Source: Flavobacteriales bacterium
GTDB taxonomy: Bacteria; Bacteroidota; Bacteroidia; Flavobacteriales; Flavobacteriaceae
Reading direction: 5' to 3'
Assembly: GCA_026993355.1 (NCBI GenBank)
Contig: JALWTX010000011.1
Coordinates: 1 to 64,000, forward strand
DNA length: 64,000 nucleotides
The position numbers were made by a program, and so were the translations under genes. This document shows positions 25,797 to 33,863 of this stretch, in pieces (position 1 is the stretch's first letter; each line of letters opens with the position of its first letter). Under the pieces are notes generated by a model. The model had not been told where the DNA came from and did not search any database. It saw only the letters and a program-made list of their open reading frames with translations.

Positions 25797-26381
25797 TTAG
25801 TAGGTATCTAAATTAATCCAAAAATGTCCGTTTTTGATAACAATCGAATCATGTGCAAACGGACTGTACAAAGTCATGTTAAAACGGCCTTTAAATTCTC
25901 TTTTATCAGGTGATAAATATGTAATTTCAACACTTCCGCAATTGTCTTCCGAAATATATACGTCTGGATATTCTGACCCATACATATAGGCTTGATTTTG
26001 ATTTAGCTGCGTATTTCCTCCGGCACCTTGAGGGGTCGCTTCATCGCTGTGTTTTAAGGTATAAATGCCGGTGTGGCTAATACCACCATAGAAAAATATC
26101 CCTAAACGGAACGCATAACTACTACCTTCTAATAATTGACCTTGATTATTGGCACCGGCTTCTTCTTCAAATCTTATGCCCGGTAACATTCCTAAATCAC
26201 CGTATTGGTCTTTGGCAATAAAGAGTTTATCTTTTCCATCCTTTTTGACATAAAAGTAAAAATGATTTACAGTAGTCGGTGGTTCAGGTTCTTTAAATAT
26301 TTTCCTTGCCAAATCTTCCATTTTTATACAACCGTTAAGCAACAATGTGCTTAAAACAAATATAATAAATTTTATTTTCAT
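25797..26381 (-). CDS. hypothetical lipoprotein, possibly DUF6252-like
   Basis: This is a 194-residue protein with a lipoprotein signal peptide (MKIKFIIFVLSTLLLNGC, lipobox LNGC). The mature part looks all-beta. The C-terminal stretch NCGSVEITYLSPDKREFKGR followed by IKNGHFWINL resembles the end of DUF6252 lipoproteins (a strand pair then G-x-F), but I cannot confirm the family. It is probably surface or periplasmic. It stands alone between the rnr terminator and the membrane-protein gene; 60 AT-rich bases separate it from the latter. Confidence 0.65.
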   Translation of the reverse strand: MKIKFIIFVLSTLLLNGCIKMEDLARKIFKEPEPPTTVNHFYFYVKKDGKDKLFIAKDQYGDLGMLPGIRFEEEAGANNQGQLLEGSSYAFRLGIFFYGGISHTGIYTLKHSDEATPQGAGGNTQLNQNQAYMYGSEYPDVYISEDNCGSVEITYLSPDKREFKGRFNMTLYSPFAHDSIVIKNGHFWINLDTY

Positions 26382-26441
26382 CTATTTTAATGATTTGTAT
26401 ATCAAACTTATACAAATATAATTTATTTTTTTGAAAGATTG

Positions 26442-27608
26442 TCAAATTTTTTTATTGCCATACTTGTTTATTACTTTTGGTATGGATAATATTACAAATG
26501 CTAAAGCCATATTGAAATAAGAAATATCAAAAACACTCCCAATGAAACTTCGTTCAAAACCTATTTTAGTAATTAGATCAATAAAATTATATAATACTGG
26601 TAACAATAGAAAAATACCGCTAAATAGTATTTTTTTATCTAAATCATGACCTATACGGCTGGCAACAAACAATGGAACTAACAGAAAAAAAACAAGCCAA
26701 ATAAAGGGAATCTGTGAGCTTTGCAGACTGAACGGGTTATAATGAATAAAAGTTTTAAAGGATTCTATCGTATACAATATGGGCAACCAAATAAAAATTA
26801 TTGTTAACATTAATGCCACAATGAATTTCCTTTTATTTTTGGTTGATGTTTTAATGAATTCCTGAAACAAAAATATTTCAAAAGGAATCAGGACAATAAG
26901 TCTTGTAAATAGTAATATACCTGTTATAATACCAAGACTAAAGGGTTTATCAAAGCTTTTTTTAGGCAACTTTTTTTGCCAATATATTAAAAAAGTCATG
27001 ACTAAAATCAAATTACTCATCAAGTCACTTTTGACAAAAATTTCCCAATAATAAGCCGGTGAAGATAGTATTAATAACAGGGCAAATAACTTTTCATAAT
27101 TTTGGTCGAAATAGTCATAAATTAGGTAACTAATTAATAAAAATGTAAATACTTGCAATAGCCCGACATCTTTCATCAAAAAGAAAGGCAAACCAATGAT
27201 AAATAAACCCGGAAGATTTGAAGTGCGTCCACCCAAATGATCGGCTACAGTATACGTGTATTGTCCTTTTAATACGGCTTGGATACCCCCTGCCAGGGCA
27301 GACCACCGGTCAACATGAAGTTTATATGCATCTGTTTTAACGTTGATCCAGATAAAAAATATGGCCATAATTACTACCAGCCCAATATAAAAATATTTGA
27401 AATGCTTGGATTTATTTATTCTTTGTTGACCTAATCTTTTTTTATACAATTGAATAGCTGCTATCGTATACAGACTAAAGAAGCTTATAGAAAGTATGGT
27501 TAACAACGATGAAAAACGCAAGCTGTATTTAAGGATAAACAACAGATTAATAAACCAAAAGCAAAGACTGAGACTGACACTCAATATTGGGTTAGATACA
27601 GTTTTCAT
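26442..27608 (-). CDS. polytopic membrane protein, GT-C glycosyltransferase-like
   Basis: This is a 388-residue protein with about ten hydrophobic segments. After the second or third helix, an extracytoplasmic stretch reads VDRWSALAGGIQAVLKGQYT and later SNLPGLFIIGLPFFL, an arrangement like the acidic catalytic loop of GT-C lipid-linked sugar transferases. No family could be named with certainty. Its start overlaps the end of the acetyltransferase gene by 17 bases, so the two are translated from one mRNA. A role in decorating surface polysaccharide is possible but inferred only from the fold impression. Confidence 0.6.
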   Translation of the reverse strand: MKTVSNPILSVSLSLCFWFINLLFILKYSLRFSSLLTILSISFFSLYTIAAIQLYKKRLGQQRINKSKHFKYFYIGLVVIMAIFFIWINVKTDAYKLHVDRWSALAGGIQAVLKGQYTYTVADHLGGRTSNLPGLFIIGLPFFLMKDVGLLQVFTFLLISYLIYDYFDQNYEKLFALLLILSSPAYYWEIFVKSDLMSNLILVMTFLIYWQKKLPKKSFDKPFSLGIITGILLFTRLIVLIPFEIFLFQEFIKTSTKNKRKFIVALMLTIIFIWLPILYTIESFKTFIHYNPFSLQSSQIPFIWLVFFLLVPLFVASRIGHDLDKKILFSGIFLLLPVLYNFIDLITKIGFERSFIGSVFDISYFNMALAFVILSIPKVINKYGNKKI

Positions 27609-28092
27609 CGTTTAAACAATTATTTTTTTTTGCTTTAATTTCTTTTTGCCGGTACATCATCCGGATATGCGGTATATTGTCTTCCAAATACTTCTCACCG
27701 GTTTCTTTAAAGCCCAAATCATTGTAAAATTTTATCAAATAGGTTTGTGCACTTATTTCAATTGTTTTTTCTTTCAAATTTTTGACCATGAAATCAATGG
27801 CTTTTTGCATCAATTTTTTGCCCAAATTTTGTTTTCTTTGCTGCGGATCAACAACTACTCTACCAATGCTTCCTCTGTCAAAATAATCTCCAGCTTTGAA
27901 CAGCCGGGCATAAGCTATTATTTTAGTATTTTGTTTAAGGAAAAGATGAAACGCATCATAATCTTTTTCATCAACATCTTGATAGATACAATTTTGCTCT
28001 ACCACAAAGACTTTATTACGCAATTGGAGTATTTGGTATAATTCCCGGTTAGAAAGTTCGTCAAACTGCTTTATATGCCATAAGTCGTTCAT
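27592..28092 (-). CDS. GNAT acetyltransferase, ElaA-like
   Basis: This is a 166-residue GNAT-fold protein. The N-terminus WHIKQFDELSNRELYQILQL followed by RNKVFVVEQNCIYQDVDEKD is the ElaA signature, and GRVVVDPQQRKQNLGKKLMQ is the acetyl-CoA pyrophosphate-binding loop. Substrate is unknown for the family. The C-terminal 20 residues are Lys/Asn-rich and overlap the start of the next gene. A hairpin upstream of the start (28124-28159) terminates transcription coming from the YfdX gene, so this gene begins its own short operon. Confidence 0.82.
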   Translation of the reverse strand: MNDLWHIKQFDELSNRELYQILQLRNKVFVVEQNCIYQDVDEKDYDAFHLFLKQNTKIIAYARLFKAGDYFDRGSIGRVVVDPQQRKQNLGKKLMQKAIDFMVKNLKEKTIEISAQTYLIKFYNDLGFKETGEKYLEDNIPHIRMMYRQKEIKAKKNNCLNDENCI

Positions 28093-28123
28093 TATAAATT
28101 TTTTGATAAAGTTACCAAAAATA

Positions 28124-28159
28124 AAAAATCAGGCGAAAGTAAATTTCACCTGATTTTTT
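28124..28159 (-). terminator. terminator after the first YfdX gene
   Basis: AAAAAATCAGG (28124-28134) pairs with CCTGATTTTTT (28149-28159) with further partial pairing GAAA/TTTC inside; the A-run on the left gives the T-tail on the minus strand. Confidence 0.8.
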
Positions 28160-28175
28160 AGAGATGTTGCTATGT

Positions 28176-29060
28176 TTAGTTTTCTTTAACCTTATCAAAG
28201 AATAATCTTTCTTTGAATTGTTTAATTTTTTCAGATAATTTATCAAATAAACCACCTGTTTCTTGTTTTTCTTTAATAGCTTCTTTAAGTTCGGCTATAG
28301 CTAAAGCCAATTCTTTGTATTCTTTATCTTTTTTACCATAACCCATTACTTCAGCTAATTGCAATTGGTATTCGGCATTTTCAAGTAAAACAACTGCTGT
28401 TTCAATATATTCCTCTTTTTTCTCACTGACAGCCAAGGCAGCTGCTTTGATAAATTCTTCAGCACGTAATACCGGCAATGGAATTGCAATTTCTTGTATA
28501 GCCAAGATGTATAATGCATTCATTAAGACGGCTATGGCTTCATCTTTTTTACCTTCTTCCAAAAGTTTGGCAGCAATTTTCATTGCATCCGGATATGTAG
28601 CCAAGGGTAAGAATGAAATTTTGATGATATATTCACTGCTTAAAGTGTTTAATACTTTTTTGGCCGCTTGATAATAACCTGCTTCAAATTCTTTTCGGGC
28701 TTCTTCTATCAAAGCTTCGGCAGTTTCAATATCTACGACAGCATCACGTACTTCGTAACTGACATTTACCGGAATTAACGAAACTTTTGGATTTTTAGTG
28801 ATTAAAATTTCCAATTCACCAATTAAATTAGCTAATTTTTTCTTGGCTTCTTCTTTTTTATCTTTAGCTATTTCGTCAATAACCTCTTGGGTTTGTTTCA
28901 AAATATCTAAGGCTTTTTGCGTATCTTCATCAATTTTGACCTTAAAATCTTTGGTCATGGTATCATTGATGTTTTCTTGCATTTGTTGATCGGTCATTTT
29001 GCTTTTTTCGGGCTTTTTCATTTTTTTAAGTTTTTTAGTTATTGTTTTTTCTCTTCTCAT
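28176..29060 (-). CDS. YfdX-family protein without a signal peptide
   Basis: This 294-residue, helical, Lys/Glu/Ala-rich protein has YfdX hallmarks in order: LIGELEILITKNP, LIPVNVSYEVRDAVVDI, LPLATYPDAMKIAA, IAIPLPVLRAEEFIKAA and ENAEYQLQLAEVMGYG. YfdX of enterobacteria is tied to acid/EvgA stress responses and its biochemistry is unresolved. This copy opens with a very basic stretch (MRREKTITKKLKKMKKPEKS), with no hydrophobic core, so it seems cytoplasmic, unlike its neighbour. The precise start is uncertain: several in-frame ATGs occur in the first 35 codons. It lies just downstream of its paralogue, separated by a terminator, which suggests tandem duplication and divergence. Confidence 0.75.
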   Translation of the reverse strand: MRREKTITKKLKKMKKPEKSKMTDQQMQENINDTMTKDFKVKIDEDTQKALDILKQTQEVIDEIAKDKKEEAKKKLANLIGELEILITKNPKVSLIPVNVSYEVRDAVVDIETAEALIEEARKEFEAGYYQAAKKVLNTLSSEYIIKISFLPLATYPDAMKIAAKLLEEGKKDEAIAVLMNALYILAIQEIAIPLPVLRAEEFIKAAALAVSEKKEEYIETAVVLLENAEYQLQLAEVMGYGKKDKEYKELALAIAELKEAIKEKQETGGLFDKLSEKIKQFKERLFFDKVKEN

Positions 29061-29143
29061 TTATATTATATCAATTTGTGTTCCAGTTAGTTAATCCCTG
29101 TAATATTGTCAATATATATGACATTTTGTCTTTACAAAAAGTT

Positions 29144-29167
29144 ATAGCCGGACATTTGTCCGGCTAT
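29144..29167 (-). terminator. terminator after the second YfdX gene
   Basis: ATAGCCGGAC (29144-29153) and GTCCGGCTAT (29158-29167) form a perfect 10-bp stem with loop ATTT; an A-rich run to the left supplies the T-tail on the minus strand. Confidence 0.82.
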
Positions 29168-29188
29168 ATTATTCAAGAGAATTTCAAC

Positions 29189-30157
29189 TTATTTTTTAGC
29201 TGTGTTCGCTTTTTTATTTTTTTTGTAAAACAATCTTTCTTTAAAGTTTTTAATTTTTTCAGACAATTTTTCGAATTTGACTTTAGTTTCTTTATTTTCT
29301 TTAATTAATTGTTTCAGTTCTTTAATGGCTGTGTACAATTCTTTGTATTCTTTATCTTTTTTACCATAGCCCATTGCTTCAGCTAATTCTAATTGGTATT
29401 CTGCATTATCCAAATATAATAAAGCAATATCTTTCTTATCTTTTTCATTGCTTAACATGGCAGCAGCACCTAATTTAATAAATTCTTCAGCACGTAGGAC
29501 AGGTAAGGGTAAATCTACTTGTTGTATAACCAAGGTATTTAAGGCTTTGATCAAAATTGCAACTGCTTCTTTCTTTTTGCCTTGATCCAGCAAAGCAGCA
29601 GCCAATCGCATCGCATCAGGATAAGTTGCCAATGGCAAGTAAGTTGTTTTTATATTTAATTCGCTGGTCAAATCAGCCATCAATTTTTTGGCTAATTGGT
29701 AGTAACCGTCATCCATGGCTTTTTTGGCAGCAGAAGTAATTTGATAAACAGTAGGTATATCAACTACAACGTCATTTACTTCATAGGCTACACTAACAGG
29801 AATTAAGGCCAAATTAGGATTTTTAGTAATTAAAATTTCCAATTCACCAATTAATTTAGCCAATTCTTCTTTGGCTTTTTTATCTTTTCCTTTTGCTATG
29901 TAGTTTAATACATTGTTAGTTTCACCCAAAATAGCCAAAGCTTGTTTGGTATCTTCTGTTTGTTTTACCGCAAAATCTTTTTGGGCAGTTTGTTCGATGT
30001 TATTTTGAATCTGTACATCACTGGCTTTAACATGATTTGGTTTTACGGGTGCTTCTTTCTTAACTTCGGCTTTTGTATTTTTGCCGGTTGTTTTGTCTTG
30101 CGCACAACCTGTGAATATAATTGCTAAGGTTGATAGGGCTAAAATTGTTTTTTTCAT
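29189..30157 (-). CDS. YfdX-family lipoprotein
   Basis: This is a 322-residue paralogue of the preceding YfdX protein, sharing LIGELEILITKNP, LPLATYPDAM, LPLPVLRAEEFIK, NAEYQLELAEAMGYGKKDKE and the C-terminal LSEKIK.FKERLF block. I place the start at 30155-30157, where a lipoprotein signal (MKKTILALSTLAIIFTGC, Cys18) begins; an open frame extends 23 codons further but lacks signal-peptide features. The mature protein is therefore membrane-anchored on the periplasmic or surface side. A Lys-rich linker precedes the YfdX domain (about 55-290). Confidence 0.78.
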   Translation of the reverse strand: MKKTILALSTLAIIFTGCAQDKTTGKNTKAEVKKEAPVKPNHVKASDVQIQNNIEQTAQKDFAVKQTEDTKQALAILGETNNVLNYIAKGKDKKAKEELAKLIGELEILITKNPNLALIPVSVAYEVNDVVVDIPTVYQITSAAKKAMDDGYYQLAKKLMADLTSELNIKTTYLPLATYPDAMRLAAALLDQGKKKEAVAILIKALNTLVIQQVDLPLPVLRAEEFIKLGAAAMLSNEKDKKDIALLYLDNAEYQLELAEAMGYGKKDKEYKELYTAIKELKQLIKENKETKVKFEKLSEKIKNFKERLFYKKNKKANTAKK

Positions 30158-30226
30158 CTTCTTAAAGTTTTTTGTTTTCTCTTTCATCACTAACAATTTG
30201 CAAGCCAGAACTTTATTTAAAGACAT

Positions 30227-30657
30227 TTTGTCATTGACTTTACAATATGTGGCAGAAATAATGAAAAAATTGCAGTTTTTTTGGTTGACCGGTTAACTGT
30301 CAGTAGATTCATTTGAGGAACTTAGTATAGTTTTAGTCTCATCGTACGCAAGATTACTCGTCGCTTTTATTCTTTTCCTCATAAAATTTCTGTCGGGATA
30401 ACAATTGTTGTCATTTCGAATACCGTGAGAAATCTAATTTATTATAGCTACAATGTTTAGATTTCTCAGATGCTGCGGTTCTTAGAAGTGACAGACTATA
30501 CTTTCCCTCTTCACTCTAACCACTTAAAAATTCCTCATAGCAGTAATAAATCGTGAATTAGCCATCAATCATCAAAGGCATGGTTTTCATCAATTCGAAA
30601 CTTTCAACTTTTCAATTATGCTTGCCGAGCTTGTAGAAGTATAACTTTCAACTCCAT
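30227..30657. repeat. gene-free stretch with a hairpin repeat of family A (core 30409-30493)
   Basis: No gene is supported. At 30409 the sequence opens TGTCATTTCGAATACCGTGA and continues GAAATCT; a complementary AGATTTCTC...GAAGTGACA closes it at 30459-30493, giving an imperfect 85-base hairpin. The same family clusters at 42.5-43.5 kb. The remaining bases (30500-30657) show no recognisable structure. Confidence 0.7.
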
Positions 30658-31554
30658 TTAGTAGTCCGGTATAATATATATCTTTGGGTCATCGCGTTTC
30701 CATTCGGGCTGGATATACGTATGGTTGATATGAAATTTGTCTTGTAAGAGTTTTTCAATGCGTTCGCATATTTCATCAAATTCCGATAAGCGTATATCTT
30801 TATTAAATTCGATATGAGCTTCCAAACGTAAATCATTGTCATTGAGCCGCCACAAATGCACGTGATGCATATTTTTGACCGAAGGCAATTTCAAAATGGC
30901 TTTTTCCACTTCCGATATGTCAATATCTTTCGGGGCAAATTGCATAATGATTTGCATAGATTCTTTTAAAATATCCCAACTGACATACAGTAAATAACCG
31001 GCTATGATTAAAGAAAGCAACGGGTCAATGAAATACCACTGCCGATATTTGATGAACAATCCACCTATTAATACAATAAATGATGTAAACACATCACTCA
31101 ACAAATTGACATAAGTTGATTTGATGCTCAGATTATTTTGCGCACCGGATTTTAAAATCCATACGCTCAGTATATTCAGTACAATACTTAAAATCGATAA
31201 ATAAATAATCCAATTTCCCTTGACAATTTTAGGGTGATTATACCGGTAAAAAGCTTCATAAATAAGCACAAATGATAACACAATTAATATAGTTGCATTA
31301 ATTAAAGCCGCTACAATTTCCGCTCGTTTATACCCAAAAGTTTTATCGATGGTTTGTTCTTTTTCATGGGCTAGTTTATTAGCAATATAACTGATAATCA
31401 ACGAAATAACATCCGAAAAATTATGCATCGCATCTGACAATAACGCCATACTGCCCGATATAATACCACCAATCACTTGCGATACCGTAATAATAATATT
31501 CAATAAAATGGTTATGAGCAGTCTTTTTTGCATAAACGTATAACTATGTAGCAA
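30658..31554 (-). CDS. cation diffusion facilitator (CDF) transporter, CzcD/ZitB-like
   Basis: This 298-residue protein has six membrane helices and a cytoplasmic C-terminal metal-binding domain. SGSMALLSDAMHNFSDVISL carries the His/Asp pair of the transport site in helix II, and FIDPLLSLIIAGYLLY carries the helix V aspartate. The C-terminal domain starts near residue 205 (ILKLPSVKNMHHVHLWRLND). It exchanges Zn2+ (or Cd2+/Co2+) for protons. The true start may be the internal ATG of MQKRLLITILL, seven codons downstream. It stands alone and diverges from the asnB leader. Confidence 0.88.
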   Translation of the reverse strand: MLHSYTFMQKRLLITILLNIIITVSQVIGGIISGSMALLSDAMHNFSDVISLIISYIANKLAHEKEQTIDKTFGYKRAEIVAALINATILIVLSFVLIYEAFYRYNHPKIVKGNWIIYLSILSIVLNILSVWILKSGAQNNLSIKSTYVNLLSDVFTSFIVLIGGLFIKYRQWYFIDPLLSLIIAGYLLYVSWDILKESMQIIMQFAPKDIDISEVEKAILKLPSVKNMHHVHLWRLNDNDLRLEAHIEFNKDIRLSEFDEICERIEKLLQDKFHINHTYIQPEWKRDDPKIYIIPDY

Positions 31555-31635
31555 AATTAGGAAATCTTTTTGTGATTAAATGCCAATTAGTTGATCATTT
31601 CAATTACTTATAGAAATGAAAAATTTTACAAAAAT

Positions 31636-31667
31636 TTTTGTAAATTCAATTTTTATATTCATATTTG
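31636..31667 (+). promoter_or_regulatory. promoter of the asnB leader transcript
   Basis: TTTTG (31636-31640) and CATATTTG (31660-31667, one mismatch from TAnnTTTG) are 19 bases apart, the normal Bacteroidota spacing. Transcription would start near 31672-31675, just before the first attenuator stem at 31686. Confidence 0.5.
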
Positions 31668-31685
31668 CATTGTAAAACGTCAAAA

Positions 31686-31803
31686 AAGCACTTATGTTTT
31701 TGAATTATTCTAATAATAACAATAATAATTACTACCCACGCCGGTAGCAAAAACTTGTGCTTAAAAATAAATGTCCGCCGGGTTTTTGCTCGGCGGTTTT
31801 TTT
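31686..31803 (+). promoter_or_regulatory. ribosome-mediated transcription attenuator controlling asnB
   Basis: Three mutually exclusive structures are visible. Terminator: CCGCCGGG (31775-31782) with CTCGGCGG (31789-31796, one G-U), loop of 6, then seven T's. Antiterminator: CGCCG (31739-31743) with CGGCG (31791-31795) plus AGCAAAAAC (31746-31754) with GTTTTTGCT (31782-31790), 14 bp with a GT bulge. Sequestering stem: AAGCAC (31686-31691) with GTGCTT (31757-31762) plus GTTTTTG (31696-31702) with CAAAAAC (31748-31754). A ribosome stalled at the Asn codons breaks the sequestering stem and leaves the antiterminator arm free, so asnB is transcribed; a ribosome at the stop codon covers that arm and the terminator forms. 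Confidence 0.85.
31694..31747 (+). CDS. asparagine-rich leader peptide of the asnB attenuator
   Basis: ATG at 31694 opens a 17-codon frame encoding MFLNYSNNNNNNYYPRR and ending in TAG (31745-31747). Seven of 17 residues are Asn, six of them consecutive (31712-31729). The stop codon touches the 5' arm of the antiterminator. The peptide itself probably has no function: its translation speed through the Asn codons reports the supply of Asn-tRNA(Asn). The Asn codons are AAT except one AAC. I recognise no ribosome binding site, as is usual in this phylum. Confidence 0.85.
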   Translation: MFLNYSNNNNNNYYPRR

Positions 31804-31808
31804 ATGCC

Positions 31809-31841
31809 CAACCTAGTAGGTTTTCAAAACCTGCTAGGTCT
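31809..31841. repeat. 33-nt palindromic repeat, copy 2
   Basis: It begins one base off the consensus (CAACCTAGTAGGTTTT), then C, then AAAACCTGCTAGGTCTC. Sits between the attenuator terminator and asnB. Confidence 0.85.
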
Positions 31842-31851
31842 CAAATAATCA

Positions 31852-31884
31852 AGACCTGCTAGGTTTCCAAAACCTAGTAGGTCT
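31852..31884. repeat. 33-nt palindromic repeat, copy 3
   Basis: AGACCTGCTAGGTTTC, C, then AAAACCTAGTAGGTCT. It lies 10 bases after copy 2 and 40 bases before the asnB start, so it forms part of the asnB 5' leader. Confidence 0.85.
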
Positions 31885-31924
31885 AAAAATAAAAATAGTT
31901 AAAACAATAAATAAACAATAAATT

Positions 31925-33610
31925 ATGTGTGGAATAGTCTGTGCTTTTGAACCCAAACAAGCGGTAGAACAATTAAGACCGCAAATTCTAACCATGTCTA
32001 AAAAACTTCGTCATCGCGGACCGGATTGGAGCGGTATTTTTACACATGCTAATGCCATAATGGCACACGAACGCTTGGCTATTGTCGATCCGACTTCCGG
32101 TAAACAACCTTTGTATTCGGCTGACGGTAAATTGGTATTGGCAGTCAATGGCGAAATTTATAATCATCAACAAATACGCAAGCGCTACCAAGATTCGTAT
32201 CAATTTTTAACCAAAAGCGATTCGGAAGTTATTTTGGCTCTGTATCGTGATAAAGGGCTTGATTTTCTTGAAGATTTAAACGGTATTTTTGCTTTTGCTT
32301 TGTATGATGTTGAAAAAGACGAATACCTGATTGCCCGCGACCATATGGGGATCATTCCTTTGTATATGGGTTGGGACAAAAACGGTACGTTTTATGTCGC
32401 GTCAGAACTTAAAGCTTTGGAAGGCGTTTGTAATAGAATTGAAGCCTTTCCCCCCGGACATTATTATCACAGTAAAGACCAAAAATTGGTGCGTTGGTAT
32501 TATCGCGATTGGGAAGATTATGACAATGTCAAAGATAATGTTAGCGACATCAAGGCGCTTCGTAAAGCTTTGGAAGATGCTGTTCATCGCCAATTGATGA
32601 GCGATGTGCCTTACGGAGTGTTGTTATCCGGCGGACTGGATTCGTCCATTACATCGGCTATTGCCAAAATTTATGCCGATAAGCGCATCGAATCAGGCGA
32701 TACAGAAGCCGCTTGGTGGCCCCGATTGCATTCTTTTGCAATTGGTTTGGAAGGTTCGCCCGATTTGGCTGCCGCTCGTAAAGTTGCCGAACATCTCGAT
32801 ACGGTACATCACGAAATTATTTTTACCATTCAAGAAGGACTCGATGCGATTAGCGATGTGATTTATCATCTGGAAACCTATGATGTGACAACCGTTCGGG
32901 CATCAACACCCATGTATCTCATGGCGCGTGCCATAAAAGCTATGGGGATTAAAATGGTTTTGTCCGGCGAAGGAAGTGACGAAATTTTCGGTGGCTATCT
33001 GTATTTTCACAAGGCGCCGTCTGCAAAGGAATTTCATGAAGAAACCGTCCGAAAACTAAAAAAACTGCATTTATATGACAATCTACGCGCCAACAAATCC
33101 TTGGCAGCTTGGGGCATAGAAGGACGTGTGCCTTTTCTGGATAAAGAATTCTTGGATGTTGCCATGCGACTGAATCCTAAGGATAAAATGGTTGACCAAA
33201 ACTGCGATGACAAGCGCAAAATGGAAAAATGGATATTGCGCAAAGCCTTTGAAGATATTTTACCGGAATCCGTCGCTTGGCGGCAAAAAGAACAATTTAG
33301 CGATGGCGTCGGCTATTCTTGGATTGATACGCTTAAAGAAGTTGTCGAAAAAGAAATTACCGATGAACAATTGGCAAACGCCCATTTTCGTTTTCCCATT
33401 AATACACCTGATACCAAAGAAGCTTTTTATTACAGAAGTATTTTCGAGCAACATTTTCCGAGTGATGCTGCCGCCCAAACGGTCCCTTTTGAAGCTTCGG
33501 TGGCGTGTAGCACTTCCGTTGCTTTGGAATGGGACGAAAGTTTTAAAAACCTTAATGAACCCAGCGGGCGTGCCGTGTTACATGTGCATAAACAGGCATA
33601 TAAAAAATGA
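31925..33610 (+). CDS. asnB: asparagine synthetase B (glutamine-hydrolysing)
   Basis: This 561-residue enzyme converts aspartate, glutamine and ATP to asparagine. The N-terminal glutaminase domain begins MCGIVCAFEP with Cys2 (after Met removal) as nucleophile; RHRGPDWSG, VNGEIYNH and KSDSEVIL are its glutamine-binding blocks. The synthetase domain has the ATP-pyrophosphatase loop LLSGGLDSSITSAI (near residue 235) and SGEGSDEIFGGYLYFHKAPS. Length matches the family (about 550). Expression is predicted to respond to Asn-tRNA charging through the leader at 31686-31803. Two palindromes lie on each side. Confidence 0.95.
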   Translation: MCGIVCAFEPKQAVEQLRPQILTMSKKLRHRGPDWSGIFTHANAIMAHERLAIVDPTSGKQPLYSADGKLVLAVNGEIYNHQQIRKRYQDSYQFLTKSDSEVILALYRDKGLDFLEDLNGIFAFALYDVEKDEYLIARDHMGIIPLYMGWDKNGTFYVASELKALEGVCNRIEAFPPGHYYHSKDQKLVRWYYRDWEDYDNVKDNVSDIKALRKALEDAVHRQLMSDVPYGVLLSGGLDSSITSAIAKIYADKRIESGDTEAAWWPRLHSFAIGLEGSPDLAAARKVAEHLDTVHHEIIFTIQEGLDAISDVIYHLETYDVTTVRASTPMYLMARAIKAMGIKMVLSGEGSDEIFGGYLYFHKAPSAKEFHEETVRKLKKLHLYDNLRANKSLAAWGIEGRVPFLDKEFLDVAMRLNPKDKMVDQNCDDKRKMEKWILRKAFEDILPESVAWRQKEQFSDGVGYSWIDTLKEVVEKEITDEQLANAHFRFPINTPDTKEAFYYRSIFEQHFPSDAAAQTVPFEASVACSTSVALEWDESFKNLNEPSGRAVLHVHKQAYKK

Positions 33611-33614
33611 TTTC

Positions 33615-33647
33615 AGACCTACTAGGTTTTCAAAACCTGGTAGGTCT
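33615..33647. repeat. 33-nt palindromic repeat, copy 4
   Basis: AGACCTACTAGGTTTT, C, AAAACCTGGTAGGTCT, starting 4 bases after the asnB stop codon. Confidence 0.85.
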
Positions 33648-33671
33648 CTCATTTGTATTACAATCATTGTA

Positions 33672-33704
33672 AGACCTGGTAGGTTTTCCAAACCTGCTAG
33701 GTCT
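33672..33704. repeat. 33-nt palindromic repeat, copy 5
   Basis: AGACCTGGTAGGTTTT, C, CAAACCTGCTAGGTCT. Substitutions are partly compensated across the arms (GG/CC changes), consistent with selection on the hairpin or with exchange between copies. Confidence 0.85.
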
Positions 33705-33795
33705 AAATTAAAAAAAATGTTTATATAATTATGCCCCTTTTTATTGTATGCAAGAACACTCATCATCAAAAAAGTTAATAAAACATGAAACACTC

Positions 33796-33843
33796 TGTCA
33801 TTTCGACAGAATCCGACCACAAGTCGGGTTGAAGAGAAATCTG
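33796..33843. repeat. short, divergent family A repeat
   Basis: TGTCATTTCGACAGAATCCG... ends in GAAGAGAAATCTG; an internal hairpin (CCGAC/GTCGG) replaces the usual arm. It lies just beyond the gltX stop codon. Confidence 0.55.
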
Positions 33844-33863
33844 ATAAATCCTGTATTTTCCAC

